Part shown: positions 16,792 to 25,084 of the stretch, piece after piece
Layout of the letters: the number at the start of each line of letters is the position of its first letter
How positions within the stretch are numbered: the first letter of the stretch is position 1
Assembly: GCF_018614875.1 (NCBI RefSeq)
Contig: NZ_JAGGNW010000014.1
Span: forward strand, 62,001-126,000
Length of the DNA stretch: 64,000 bases
Direction of reading: 5' to 3'
DNA from: Variovorax paradoxus
GTDB taxonomy: Bacteria > Pseudomonadota > Gammaproteobacteria > Burkholderiales > Burkholderiaceae_C
Translations under genes and position numbers: made by a program
The notes under the pieces: generated by a model
Told to the model about the DNA's origin: nothing
The model's database searches: none
What the model saw: only the letters and a program-made list of their open reading frames with translations

Positions 16792-17477
16792 ACTTCGGCT
16801 TCGAGCAGATAGCCGATGCCGCGCAGCGTGCGGATGCTGGCGCCCGAACCGGCGAGCTTCTTGCGCAGCCGGGAGATGAAGGCCTCCAGCGCGTTGTCGC
16901 CCAGCGACTCGTCGAAGCTCGACAGCTTGTCCGACAGCGCCCGCTTGCTCACCGTGCGGCCCGGCGGGCTCATCAGCTCCCACAGCACCTCGAACTCGCG
17001 CGCCGGCAGGTCGAGCGGCCCGCTCGCCGTGGAAAAGCGGCGCGCCTTGCGGTCGAGCTTGAGCTGGCCCAGCAGCACGATGTCCTCCGTGCCCTTGGCC
17101 CGCCGCACGAGCGCGCGCAACCGTGCCTCGACCTCGGCCAGGTCGAAGGGCTTGCCAAGGTAGTCGTCGGCGCCGGCATCGAGGCCCGCGATGCGCTCCT
17201 CGGTACGGCCGCGCGCCGTCAGCACCAGCACCGGCGTGCGGTCGCCGCGCGCACGCGCCTGGCGCAAGGCATTGAGGCCGCTCGCCAGGCCGCTCGTCGG
17301 GCTTGCCGTGGCCGGCAGGTTCAGGTCGAGCAGCACCGCATCGAAGGGCTGCACGCGCCAGAGGTGGTCGGCATCTTCGATGTTGGTCGACACGTCGACC
17401 CGATGGCCGGCATCCGCAAGGCTGCGCAGCATCACGTCGCGCAGCACGGCATCGTCTTCGACAAGCAGGATTCGCAT
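16788..17477 (-). CDS. OmpR-family response regulator, QseB/TctD-like
   Basis: A 229-residue response regulator with receiver domain (MRILLVEDDAVLRDVMLRSL; acidic pair, VLLDLNLP phosphoacceptor strand, LTARG, and YLGKPFDLAEVEARL with the conserved Lys) and a winged-helix DNA-binding domain (FEVLWELM... SFDESLGDNALEAFISRLRKKL). A ten-residue insertion, TASPTSGLAS, follows the phosphoacceptor loop, where most relatives have a short loop. It is paired with the kinase immediately downstream. Confidence 0.93.
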   Translation of the reverse strand: MRILLVEDDAVLRDVMLRSLADAGHRVDVSTNIEDADHLWRVQPFDAVLLDLNLPATASPTSGLASGLNALRQARARGDRTPVLVLTARGRTEERIAGLDAGADDYLGKPFDLAEVEARLRALVRRAKGTEDIVLLGQLKLDRKARRFSTASGPLDLPAREFEVLWELMSPPGRTVSKRALSDKLSSFDESLGDNALEAFISRLRKKLAGSGASIRTLRGIGYLLEAEV

Positions 17478-17619
17478 GGTGTGTTGTGTGGGTTGAAGTG
17501 CCTATTCTTGCGCGAAGGAGGGTCAGCGGCCGGTCAGCACACCCCGGCGATAAACACGCCATGAGCATACGACAGCAACCTGCGGCGCGGGCTTCTTTCC
17601 AGCCTCCTGCCACCACGCA

Positions 17620-18498
17620 ATGAGCGCGCGCGATCCCTCCGATCTGTTGAGCATGGTGCACCCCGCGGTGCGGCGCACGGCCGTCGTGCTGCTGCATGGT
17701 TTATGCAGCACACCTGACGAGCTCCTGACCGTGCAATCGGCATTGCGCAGCAGCGGGTATTCGGTGCATCCGATGCGTGTCGACGGCTACTCCTTCGATG
17801 CCGCCGCACCGGTGCAGCACGTCCTGCCCTACGAACGTTGGATCGACGCCATCGAGGCGCGGGTCAAGGCGCTGCGCACGCAGCACGAGCGCGTGATGCT
17901 GGTCGGCATTTCGGCCGGTTCGTCGCTGGCGCTCGGCGCGGCCATCCGCTGCGCCAGCGGCGTCGATGCGCTGGTGCTGATGTCGACCACGCTGCGCTTC
18001 GACGGCTGGGCCGTGCCGCGAACGCAGGTGCTGCTGCCGCTGGCCTACTACACGCCGCTCGGGCGGTTCTGGCGATACCGGGAACGCGCGCCCTATGGCG
18101 TGAAGAACGAGCGCGTGCGCGCCTGGATCGAGCGCGAGCTGCGCCACCGCCAGGTGTCGAGCGCCGGCAGCGCGGTGATCGGCGTGGGCCATCTGCGCGA
18201 GCACGACCGGCTGATCCGCCATGTGAGGCGCAATCTCCATCGCGTGCAATGCGACAGCGTGCTCGCGCTGCATGCACGCGAGGACGAGGTGGCCAGCGTG
18301 GCCAATCTCGACCTCCTTGCGCGCGGCCTTCGCTGCCGCTCCTTCCGCAGCGTGGTGCTCACCAACAGCTACCACATGATCACGATCGACAACGACCGCC
18401 ACCAGGTGGTGCGCGAAACCTGCGCCTTCGCCGACACCGTGGCGCATGGCACGCCGGACCCCGTCGGTGCGTTGTCCGCGCGCCCCCTTGCCGCCTGA
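17620..18498 (+). CDS. Alpha/beta hydrolase, monoacylglycerol-lipase/carboxylesterase-like
   Basis: A 292-residue alpha/beta hydrolase. Seen: strand and oxyanion motif VVLLHGLCSTPDEL, nucleophile elbow VGISAGSSLALGAAI (a G-x-S-x-G form), a cap region, and a late SYHMITIDNDR segment carrying the probable catalytic His, with an acidic residue in LHAREDEVAS. It heads a tight three-gene set: 13 bases later comes an acyl carrier protein, then an overlapping ketosynthase. In that context it may act on acyl-ACP or the released acyl product, as a thioesterase or acyl transferase, but this is inference. Confidence 0.8.
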   Translation: MSARDPSDLLSMVHPAVRRTAVVLLHGLCSTPDELLTVQSALRSSGYSVHPMRVDGYSFDAAAPVQHVLPYERWIDAIEARVKALRTQHERVMLVGISAGSSLALGAAIRCASGVDALVLMSTTLRFDGWAVPRTQVLLPLAYYTPLGRFWRYRERAPYGVKNERVRAWIERELRHRQVSSAGSAVIGVGHLREHDRLIRHVRRNLHRVQCDSVLALHAREDEVASVANLDLLARGLRCRSFRSVVLTNSYHMITIDNDRHQVVRETCAFADTVAHGTPDPVGALSARPLAA

Positions 18499-18511
18499 AA
18501 GAAAGCACGCC

Positions 18512-18820
18512 ATGTCCTCTTCTTCTTCTTCTTCCTCTTCTTTTTCTCCGCCCGTCTTCAACACCATCGCAGCCATCCTGGTGAACCAGTTCGACGTTGC
18601 ACCCGATGCCATCGCGCCCGACGCGGCCCTGTCCGAGCTCGGCCTCGATTCGCTTTCGCTGATGGAATTCGTGTTTGCGGTGGAAGACGCTTTCCATCTT
18701 CGCCTTCCCGAAGACCGGCTCGATCCACGCGAAGCGGGCATCACGCTGGGCCGCCTGTGCGAGGCGATCGAGGCCGAGATCGACTGCAAGCTCGAATCGC
18801 CGATGGCTGCGCAGGCGTGA
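18512..18820 (+). CDS. Acyl carrier protein with poly-serine N-terminus
   Basis: A 102-residue carrier protein. The phosphopantetheine attachment site is clear, LSELGLDSLSLMEFVFAVEDAF, with the modified Ser in GLDSL. Before the ACP domain the protein begins with a run of about nine serines encoded by a TCT/TCC trinucleotide tract (18515-18550). ATG 18512 follows GAAAG. The gene is 13 bases after the hydrolase and its stop overlaps the GTG start of the ketosynthase (GTGA), implying coupled synthesis of ACP and condensing enzyme. It is separate from the housekeeping fab cluster, which is not in this window, so it is likely a dedicated carrier for a specialised acyl product. Confidence 0.85.
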   Translation: MSSSSSSSSSFSPPVFNTIAAILVNQFDVAPDAIAPDAALSELGLDSLSLMEFVFAVEDAFHLRLPEDRLDPREAGITLGRLCEAIEAEIDCKLESPMAAQA

Positions 18821-20055
18821 GCAGCGCCCGCGTGCACGTCACGGGCATCGGCTTCGTCACGCCCCTGGGCTGCATCGTCGAGTCGTTCGACGATGCGCTC
18901 TTCAACGGGCGTTCCGCGGTGCGCGCCCGAACGCTCGAGATCGAAGGCCTCGATCCGATCGAACTTGCCGTGGCGCCCTGTGATTTCGACGCGGCCGCCG
19001 TGCGCGGCAATTCGCGCCTGCCGCTCGATCGAGGCACCGCCATGGCGCTCGCGGCCGCGCGCGATGCCGTCGCGCAGGCCGGGCTCCGGGCCGGCAGCGT
19101 CGACCCCGAGCGCCTCGGCATCTTCTGGGGCAGCGGGCTGGCAGGCGCCGGGGCTTTCGACGAAACCACGCGCGCACTCTATGGCGAACAGCGCCGCATG
19201 CGGCCGACGACCGTGCTCACCGTGATGCCCAACGCGGCGGTGGCGGAGCTCGCTCTGGAGTTCGGCGCCCAGGGCGCGGCCATTGCATACGCCTGCGCCT
19301 GCGCCTCCTCGGCCGTGGCCATCGGCGAGGCGATGCGCGCCATTCGAGGCGGCTGGATCGACGCGGCCATCGTCGGTGGACACGACGCCATGCTCACGCC
19401 GGGCGTGATGGCCAGCTGGCATTCAATGCGCGTGACGGCACCGCCACCGGCCGAGGCGCCTGGCAGCGCCTGCCGGCCGTTCTCGATCGACCGCGCGGGC
19501 TTTGCGCTGGGAGAAGGCGCGGCGGCACTAGTGCTCGAATCGGAGGCCCATGCGCATGCGCGCGGTGCAGTCCATGGCTCTTCGCTGGTTCTTGCAGGCT
19601 ATGCCACCAACTGCGACGCCACGCACATCACCAATCCCGACAGCGCCGGCCAGGAGCGCGCCATGCGCGCAGCGCTGCGCGATGCGGGCATCGAGGCGCC
19701 GCAGATCGGCCATATCAATGCGCACGGCACCGCGACCACGGCGGGCGACGTCGCAGAGGCCGCATCCATCCGCGCGGTGTTCGGCAATGCCACGCCCGTG
19801 AGCGCCACCAAGGCCATCCATGGCCATGTGCTGGGCGGCGGCGGTGCCATCGAGCTCGTGGCGGCGCTGCGAACGCTGCTGCAGGGGGTGCTTCCGCCGA
19901 CCGCCAACCTGCGGGTGCCCGATGCGGCCTTCGATCTCGACTTTGTCTGCGGCGATCCGCGCGAGGCCGGGAGCCTGCGCTACGTGCTTTCCAATTCGTT
20001 CGCATTCGGAGGCACCAACGCCGTGCTGATCGCGGGACGCGCCGCGGACAGCTAA
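18817..20055 (+). CDS. Beta-ketoacyl-ACP synthase (KAS I/II-like)
   Basis: A 412-residue condensing enzyme of the thiolase fold. The full Cys-His-His triad is visible: Cys 162 in YACACASSAVA, His 303 in INAHGTATTAGD, and His 337 in KAIHGHVLGGGGAIE, so it should be active rather than a chain-length factor. It extends acyl-ACP by decarboxylative condensation with malonyl-ACP. The GTG start at 18817 overlaps the ACP stop; the longer in-frame ATG at 18757 would run inside the ACP gene. The Gly-rich GGGG after the second His replaces the usual GAAG. Product unknown; the hydrolase-ACP-KAS set suggests a small fatty-acyl or polyketide-like pathway needing reductases from elsewhere. Confidence 0.9.
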   Translation: MSSARVHVTGIGFVTPLGCIVESFDDALFNGRSAVRARTLEIEGLDPIELAVAPCDFDAAAVRGNSRLPLDRGTAMALAAARDAVAQAGLRAGSVDPERLGIFWGSGLAGAGAFDETTRALYGEQRRMRPTTVLTVMPNAAVAELALEFGAQGAAIAYACACASSAVAIGEAMRAIRGGWIDAAIVGGHDAMLTPGVMASWHSMRVTAPPPAEAPGSACRPFSIDRAGFALGEGAAALVLESEAHAHARGAVHGSSLVLAGYATNCDATHITNPDSAGQERAMRAALRDAGIEAPQIGHINAHGTATTAGDVAEAASIRAVFGNATPVSATKAIHGHVLGGGGAIELVAALRTLLQGVLPPTANLRVPDAAFDLDFVCGDPREAGSLRYVLSNSFAFGGTNAVLIAGRAADS

Positions 20056-20143
20056 AGAACGAAGCGCCTGCGCCGCGGGGGCGCAAGGAGCTTGCGACTG
20101 GGTATGCTGGCGCCTTCTTCGCATCTGCAGAAACCCGTCATCC

Positions 20144-20626
20144 ATGCGCAGGCTCGCCACACACCAGGACCTCGAAGCGGTCTTCTCCATCTACATGCAC
20201 GAGCGGGTGGTGCCCTTCCTGGGCTACGACCCGATGCCGCTCGACGAATTCCGCCCCATCTACAAGGAGCTGGTCGACAGCCGCAGCTTCTATGTCTATG
20301 AAGCCGATGGCCGCGTCGCGGGCTTCTACCGCGCAACGCGCTATCCCGGCCGCGCGAGACACGTGGCCTGCTTCGGCACACTCGCGGTCGATCCGTCGCT
20401 GCACGGCAAGGGCATCGCACAGGCGATGGTGAGCGATGCCATCGCCAGGCTCAAGGCCGACGGCGTCAAGCGCATCGAGCTTTATGCCGAAAGCGACAAC
20501 GCGCCGGGGCTGCGCTTCTACGAGAAGCTGGGCTTCGCGTACGAAGGCACCATGCGCAAGTTCTACAAGCGCGCCGGCGAGGCCGACTACATCGATGACC
20601 ACCTGCTGGCGCTATTGGTCGACTGA
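20144..20626 (+). CDS. GNAT-family N-acetyltransferase
   Basis: A 160-residue acetyltransferase with acetyl-CoA binding motif A (FGTLAVDPSLHGKGIAQAMVSDAI, containing the Gln/Gly-x-Gly-like loop HGKGIA) and the C-terminal motif LRFYEKLGFAYEGTMRKFYKR. The N-terminal helix DLEAVFSIYMHERVVPFLGYDP resembles RimJ/YhhY-type amino-acid or protein acetyltransferases. The acceptor is unknown. It follows the ketosynthase by 88 bases and may or may not belong to that operon; a large hairpin just after its stop would end transcription. Confidence 0.88.
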   Translation: MRRLATHQDLEAVFSIYMHERVVPFLGYDPMPLDEFRPIYKELVDSRSFYVYEADGRVAGFYRATRYPGRARHVACFGTLAVDPSLHGKGIAQAMVSDAIARLKADGVKRIELYAESDNAPGLRFYEKLGFAYEGTMRKFYKRAGEADYIDDHLLALLVD

Positions 20627-20651
20627 GACCGCAGCAGCGCAAGCAGAGCTT

Positions 20652-20774
20652 AGAAGGTGTGAAGGAGCCGTCGCGAGCGCCCCGAGCTTGCGTCGAGGAC
20701 CGGAACCGTACTCGCGTACGGTGAGGACCGCAGATGCGAGATCGGGGTGCGCAGCAGGCTCCTTCACACCTTCT
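20652..20774. repeat. 123-bp inverted-repeat element between convergent genes
   Basis: Perfect 18-bp terminal arms, AGAAGGTGTGAAGGAGCC (20652-20669) and its complement (20757-20774), enclose further matched segments: CCCCGA/TCGGGG and a central ACCGTAC-TCGC-GTACGGT hairpin. The right arm runs into the first base of the copA stop codon. The whole region can fold into a long cruciform or RNA hairpin. It lies between a plus-strand GNAT gene and minus-strand copA, so it probably acts as a bidirectional terminator, and its layout suggests a dispersed repeat. There is no transposase frame inside. Confidence 0.8.
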
Positions 20775-23014
20775 CAGGGCTTCCAGCGGCGCAGCAGCAG
20801 CGCGTTGGCCATCACGCTGACGCTCGACAGCGCCATGGCCGCGCCCGCCACCACCGGGCTCAGCAGCCCGAAGGCGGCAAGCGGGATGCCGGCCGCGTTG
20901 TAGGCAAAGGCCCAGAACAGGTTCTGCCGGATCTTGGCCACCGTGCGTGCCGAGAGTTCGAGCGCCTCGGCCACGAGCGCCAGGTCGCCGCGCATCAGCG
21001 TGATGCCGGCCGCTTCCATCGCGACGTCGGTGCCGCCGCCCGAAGGCGCCATGGCAACGCCCACGTCGGCCGCGGCCAGCGCGGGCGCATCGTTGGCGCC
21101 GTCGCCGATCATCGCGACCACCTGGCCGTTCTTCCTCAAGGCGCCGACCTGCGCCGCCTTGTCGGCGGGCAGCACCTCGGCGCGCACATCCTCGGCGGCA
21201 ATGCCGAGCCGCGCCGCCATGGCCTGTGCGGCGCGCGCGTTGTCGCCCGAGATCATCACCACGCGCAGGCCGCGCGCATGCAAGGCGCGAATGGCCTGCG
21301 CGGCCTCGGGCTTGGGCTCGTCGGCGAAGGCCAGCAGCGCCTGCACTTGCGCGGCCCCCACCGCATCGAGGCGCAGCAGCGCCGACACAGTGGCGCCTTG
21401 GGTCTGCAGGCGCTCTACCTGCGCGGCGTCGGGCACGGCGCCGAGTTCCGCGCACCAGCGCAGGCTGGCAATGGCCCAGGGTTCGCCATTCACCTGGCCG
21501 CGCACGCCCCGGCCCGGCATCGCCTGCATGGCGCTCAATGGCGGTGCCTGCACGCCGCGCTGCGCCGCAGCCGCCAGCACGGCACGCGCCAACGGATGCT
21601 CGCTGCCGCCCTGCAGGCTCGCGGCCGTGGCGAGCAATCCGTCCTCATCGCTGCGGCCCGCCACAGGCACCAGCGCCGTGAGCACCGGCCGTCCCAGCGT
21701 CAGCGTGCCGGTCTTGTCGAAGGCCACCGTACCGACGCGGTGGGCAAGCTCCAATGCGCGCGCATCCTTGATGAGAATGCCGCGGCGCGCCGCCACGCCG
21801 GTGCCGGCCATCACGGCGACCGGCGTCGCGAGGCCCAGCGCGCAGGGGCAGGCAATGACCAGCACGGCCACCGCGTGGATCATGGCAACCTCGATGCCGG
21901 CGCCTGCAAGCAGCCAGCCCGCCAGCGTGGCCAGCGCAATCGCCAGCACCACCGGCACGAACACGGCCGCGACCTGGTCCACCAGCCGCTGGATCGGCGC
22001 CTTGGCCGCCTGTGCGTCCTCGACCAGGCGGATGATGCGCGCCAGCACGCTCTCGGCGCCGACCGCGCGCACCTCGACGATCATGCGGCCGTCGCCGTTG
22101 ACCGCACCGCCCGTGAGCGCGTCGCCAGGCTCCTTCGGCACCGGCAGCGGCTCGCCCGTGAGCATCGATTCGTCGACCTCGGACTGACCCTCGATCACGC
22201 GCGCATCGGCAGGCACGCGTTCGCCCGGGCGCACCGCCAGCCGGTCGCCCACCATCACCTCGGCCAGCGGCACGTCGCTTTCGCCGCGCGGGCCCACCAG
22301 GTGCGCGGTCTCGGGCCGCAGCTGCTGCAGTGCGCGGATGGCCGAGGTGGCCTGCCGCTTGGCGCGCGCCTCCAGCCACTTGCCCAGCAGCACCAGCGTG
22401 ATCACCACGGCCGAGGCCTCGAAATAGAGATGCGGCACCGCACCGTGCCCCGCGTGCTCGCCCGTGGCCGCGCGCCACCAGAGCCAGAGCGACAAGCCGA
22501 ACGCCGCGCTGGTGCCGAGCGCCACCAGCAGATCCATGTTGCCGGTACCCGCCCTTGCGGCATGCCAGCCCGCACGGTAGAAGCGCGCGCCGAGCCAGAA
22601 CTGCACCGGCGCCGCCAGCAGCAGCTGCAGCCAGGGCGGCAGCATCCAATCCTGGCCGAAGGGCTCCCCGAGCATCGGCGCCAGCAGCGGTATCGACAGC
22701 AGGAGTCCGATGCCGACGGGACCGAACCCATGCCAGGGCGACAGCGCAGCAGCCTCGTCGGCCACGCTGCTTGCCGCGCGCGGCTCGTAGCCCGCGGCAC
22801 GCACGGCGCGGCGCAGGCGCGCGTCGATGTCCTCGCCGCCGGCCGCCACCACGCGCGCCGATTCGGTGGCAAGGTTCACGCTGACGTCCTGCACGCCCGG
22901 CACGTTCTTGAGCGCGCGCTCCACGCGCATCACGCAAGAGGCGCAGGTCATGCCGCCAACGGAAAGATCGAGTGTGTTCATCGGGTGATGGGGGTGGTGC
23001 AGCAGATTTTCCAT
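20774..23014 (-). CDS. copA: Copper-exporting P1B-type ATPase CopA
   Basis: A 746-residue heavy-metal ATPase. One N-terminal metal-binding domain (GMTCASC, Cys 24 and Cys 27), eight expected membrane helices, the Cu+ transport motif CPC at 389-391 ([13 protein letters not shown]), the phosphorylated Asp 433 in [17 protein letters not shown], and a C-terminal MALSSVSV, whose Met and Ser residues fit Cu(I) specificity. It pumps Cu(I) out of the cytoplasm. The frame starts at 23014 with a His-rich lead; a second start, MNTLDLSV at 22981, is also plausible given the promoter position. It is divergent from copZ-cueR. Confidence 0.95.
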   Translation of the reverse strand: MENLLHHPHHPMNTLDLSVGGMTCASCVMRVERALKNVPGVQDVSVNLATESARVVAAGGEDIDARLRRAVRAAGYEPRAASSVADEAAALSPWHGFGPVGIGLLLSIPLLAPMLGEPFGQDWMLPPWLQLLLAAPVQFWLGARFYRAGWHAARAGTGNMDLLVALGTSAAFGLSLWLWWRAATGEHAGHGAVPHLYFEASAVVITLVLLGKWLEARAKRQATSAIRALQQLRPETAHLVGPRGESDVPLAEVMVGDRLAVRPGERVPADARVIEGQSEVDESMLTGEPLPVPKEPGDALTGGAVNGDGRMIVEVRAVGAESVLARIIRLVEDAQAAKAPIQRLVDQVAAVFVPVVLAIALATLAGWLLAGAGIEVAMIHAVAVLVIACPCALGLATPVAVMAGTGVAARRGILIKDARALELAHRVGTVAFDKTGTLTLGRPVLTALVPVAGRSDEDGLLATAASLQGGSEHPLARAVLAAAAQRGVQAPPLSAMQAMPGRGVRGQVNGEPWAIASLRWCAELGAVPDAAQVERLQTQGATVSALLRLDAVGAAQVQALLAFADEPKPEAAQAIRALHARGLRVVMISGDNARAAQAMAARLGIAAEDVRAEVLPADKAAQVGALRKNGQVVAMIGDGANDAPALAAADVGVAMAPSGGGTDVAMEAAGITLMRGDLALVAEALELSARTVAKIRQNLFWAFAYNAAGIPLAAFGLLSPVVAGAAMALSSVSVMANALLLRRWKP

Positions 23015-23020
23015 GCCCCG

Positions 23021-23051
23021 AGGCTAAAGTCTCACATCATGGCAAGGTCAA
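23021..23051 (-). promoter_or_regulatory. Candidate CueR-controlled copA promoter
   Basis: On the minus strand TTGACC (23051-23046) and TAGCCT (23026-23021) are separated by 19 bases, the over-long spacer typical of MerR-family promoters, with an ACCTTGCC half-site in the spacer as in CueR operators. The second half of the dyad is weak. The -10 is only 7 bases before ATG 23014, so either the mRNA is leaderless or translation begins at 22981. Confidence 0.55.
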
Positions 23052-23148
23052 GCATGGCAGGCAGTGTCCCTATGCTGGACATTGACATCGTGAGAAGGTT
23101 CAGACTGGCGGCTCAATCACTTCAATCCATTCAACAGGAGCAAGAACA

Positions 23149-23343
23149 ATGAGCCAGAAATTCCAGGTCTCGGGCATGAGCTGCGGCCACTGCGTGAGCG
23201 CGGTGCAGAACGCAGTGCAGACGGTGGACCCCGAAGCGCAGGTCACGGTGGACCTTGAAACCGGCCATGTCGACGTGCTGAGCGCGCAGCCTCGCCAGGA
23301 CATCGTCGCCGCGATCGAGAACGCGGGCTACAAGGTCCAATGA
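23149..23343 (+). CDS. copZ: Copper chaperone, heavy-metal-associated domain (CopZ)
   Basis: A 64-residue ferredoxin-fold metallochaperone with the MSCGHC copper-binding loop at about residues 11-16 and the usual C-terminal NAGYKV. It carries Cu(I) in the cytoplasm and hands it to CopA. An SD-like AGGAG precedes ATG 23149. Its stop overlaps the cueR start (ATGA), so chaperone and regulator are made together. Confidence 0.94.
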   Translation: MSQKFQVSGMSCGHCVSAVQNAVQTVDPEAQVTVDLETGHVDVLSAQPRQDIVAAIENAGYKVQ

Positions 23344-23741
23344 GTTTCGGCACTGTCGCCATCGGCGAGGCGGCGCGGCTCTCGGGCGTCTCGGCGCGCA
23401 TGGTGCGGCACTACGAAGGGCTGGGCCTGCTGCCCGCGGTGGCGCGCACCGAGAGCGGCTACCGCCAATATGGCGATGCCGACATCCACACGCTGCGCTT
23501 CATCAAGCGCTCGCGCGATCTCGGTTTCTCGATGGAGGAAATCGCCGAACTCGTGGGCTTGTGGCACAACCGCCGGCGTGCAAGCGCCAGCGTGAAGCGC
23601 ATCGCGCAAAAGCACCTGGGCGAACTGGAGCAGCGCATTGCCGACATGCAGTCGATGCGCAGCACCCTCGCGCACCTGGTGCACTGCTGCCACGGGGACG
23701 CGCGCCCCGACTGCCCCATCCTCGACGACCTCGCGGGGTGA
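23340..23741 (+). CDS. cueR: Copper-responsive MerR-family regulator CueR
   Basis: A 133-residue MerR protein: winged helix-turn-helix at the N-terminus (VAIGEAARLSGVSARMVRHYEGLGLLP), R-x-Y-x-YxxxD (SGYRQYGDADI), a dimerisation helix, and the C-terminal metal loop HCCHGDARPDCPIL, whose two Cys spaced by seven residues match the Cu(I)-binding pair of CueR. It activates copA (and itself) on Cu(I) binding by untwisting 19-bp-spaced promoters such as the one before copA. Confidence 0.93.
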   Translation: MSFGTVAIGEAARLSGVSARMVRHYEGLGLLPAVARTESGYRQYGDADIHTLRFIKRSRDLGFSMEEIAELVGLWHNRRRASASVKRIAQKHLGELEQRIADMQSMRSTLAHLVHCCHGDARPDCPILDDLAG

Positions 23742-23780
23742 AAGCCCACCCCCGTCCCTCGCTCACTTCGTGTAGCTCGA

Positions 23781-23834
23781 CTCCCCCCTCAAGGGGGCAA
23801 CACCGGTGGCCCGGCGAAGCCGGTTCCACGGTGT
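23781..23834. repeat. Nested GC hairpin element
   Basis: After cueR there is CCCCC-TCAA-GGGGG (23784-23797), directly followed by ACACCG (23800-23805) pairing with CGGTGT (23829-23834) around an inner CCGGC-GAA-GCCGG hairpin. It lies between convergent cueR and the TerB/DUF697 gene and could end transcription both ways. From memory similar elements recur between genes in Comamonadaceae; no second full copy is in this window. Confidence 0.5.
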
Positions 23835-23846
23835 TCCTGGAAAGGG

Positions 23847-24806
23847 TCAGGCGCCTCTGACCAGCGACAGCACTTTTCCGGCATCCAGGGTGCGGGCCTT
23901 TTCCTGGATGGCCGGCAGGTACTGGGTCTGCAGGCTCTTGCCTTCCTGCACCACGCCTGAAAACGTCTCCTTGAGCATTTGCGTCGAGAGCGTGCGGCCG
24001 CCGGCGTAGTAGCGCTTGGCCACATGCCCCAGCGCGTAGGTCGAGGCAAAGCTCATGCCCGAGCTCACTGCCTGGTTGCCGAGGCCGCGCAGCAGGCCGC
24101 CGCCCATCTTGCCGAGCAGGCCGCCGAGCAGCTTGCGCCCGGCCTGTTCCAGGTATTGCGAGGTCAGGCCCACGCCGACCGTGGCCAGGAAATCCTTCAC
24201 GTGCCCGCTGTCGAGCTCGTAGCCGTAGGCCTTGCCGATGCGATAGACCAGTTTCATCTGCAGCGGAATGATCGCCATGGTCGACAGCGTCTCAGGCAGC
24301 AGCTCGAGCGCGCCATTGAGGATGGACGCGTTGAGGATCGACTTGTCGAGCTCCGCGCTGTCGGGCAATTGCGCAGCAGCAGCCGCAGGCGCCACCGCTG
24401 CGGCTGCGGCTGCGCCGGTGACCACCACAGGAACCGCCGCCGCAATGTCCTCCGCCTGTTGCGAGAACTGTGCCGCCGAAGCATCGAGCCCGAGCGAGGT
24501 GCGCACGTCCGCCAGGAACATGCGCTCGGCATCGGACTGCGTGCCGTCCGCGTCGCACACGCACACCGCCATCTCGTAGGCCAGCTGCCTGGATTCCATG
24601 TTCTTCAGCTCGCCGGCGACCGAAGCCAGGGAGACGCGCTTCATCAGCACGTCCTGGTAGAGCGTGGGCAGGTTCACGCCGTCGGCCTGCGACAGGCCTT
24701 CGGCAATGCGCTTGATCTCGGCACGTTCGCGCTCGTGTTTGTCGCCATCGACGAAGGCGGCCAGGAGGCTGAGGGTCACGATGGCTCTGGTTTCGGAAGG
24801 TGTCAC
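23847..24806 (-). CDS. TerB-like / DUF697 membrane-associated protein
   Basis: A 319-residue protein. The first 120 residues look like a TerB/DjlA-type helical domain (AIVTLSLLAAFVDGDKHERERAEIKRI and a second similar block VCVCDADGTQSDAERMFLADV, each with an Asp-rich EF-hand-like turn). A low-complexity Ala-rich linker follows, then a DUF697-type region (LQMKLVYRIGKAYGYELDSGHVKDFLATVGVGL, with Gly-rich hydrophobic helices) and a C-terminal coiled segment. The best start is GTG 24806; an upstream frame to 24884 is poor. Function unknown; TerB modules are linked to metal sensing and stress. It is transcribed away from the putative origin region. Confidence 0.75.
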   Translation of the reverse strand: MTPSETRAIVTLSLLAAFVDGDKHERERAEIKRIAEGLSQADGVNLPTLYQDVLMKRVSLASVAGELKNMESRQLAYEMAVCVCDADGTQSDAERMFLADVRTSLGLDASAAQFSQQAEDIAAAVPVVVTGAAAAAAVAPAAAAAQLPDSAELDKSILNASILNGALELLPETLSTMAIIPLQMKLVYRIGKAYGYELDSGHVKDFLATVGVGLTSQYLEQAGRKLLGGLLGKMGGGLLRGLGNQAVSSGMSFASTYALGHVAKRYYAGGRTLSTQMLKETFSGVVQEGKSLQTQYLPAIQEKARTLDAGKVLSLVRGA

Positions 24807-24898
24807 GTTCGATATTCCACTGGTTGAGGGACAAAGTTCGTTCGGCACGGCGTGCGAAGGTTCCGCCGCGGGTTCTCCCCACAAAGCTTGAGCAACTC

Positions 24899-24907
24899 TG
24901 TGGATAA
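24899..24907 (-). promoter_or_regulatory. DnaA box, perfect consensus
   Basis: TGTGGATAA on the plus strand, i.e. TTATCCACA on the minus strand. It is part of CTGTGGATAACACCC (24898-24912), which is repeated in inverted orientation at 25071-25085. Confidence 0.8.
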
Positions 24908-25075
24908 CACCCGCACTTCCTTGTAAGGCAAAGCCAAGTCCTTGATTCGTAAGGTAAATCTACAGTCTGCCCAAATAAGAGGCAATGAATTTCTCGGCCC
25001 GAAAAGTGCCTTTGGCAGATTTTCCGAACCGTGTCAAAGGACAACTCTGGGGAGATTTCCGGCACAAGCAGGGTG

Positions 25076-25084
25076 TTATCCACA
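25076..25084 (+). promoter_or_regulatory. DnaA box, perfect consensus
   Basis: TTATCCACA on the plus strand, inside GGGTGTTATCCACAG, the exact complement of the 15-mer at 24898-24912. Opposite-facing boxes about 170 bases apart are compatible with an origin. Confidence 0.8.

Noticed and set aside
15349..17697. A 782-residue frame fusing sequence antisense-shifted to the response regulator with the histidine kinase
   Set aside because: Only the part from GTG 16791 has kinase features; the upstream part is another frame of the response-regulator gene. It is not a hybrid kinase.
18512..18550. Phase variation of the ACP by slippage
   Set aside because: The tract is built of trinucleotides, so slippage keeps the frame; on/off switching is not expected.
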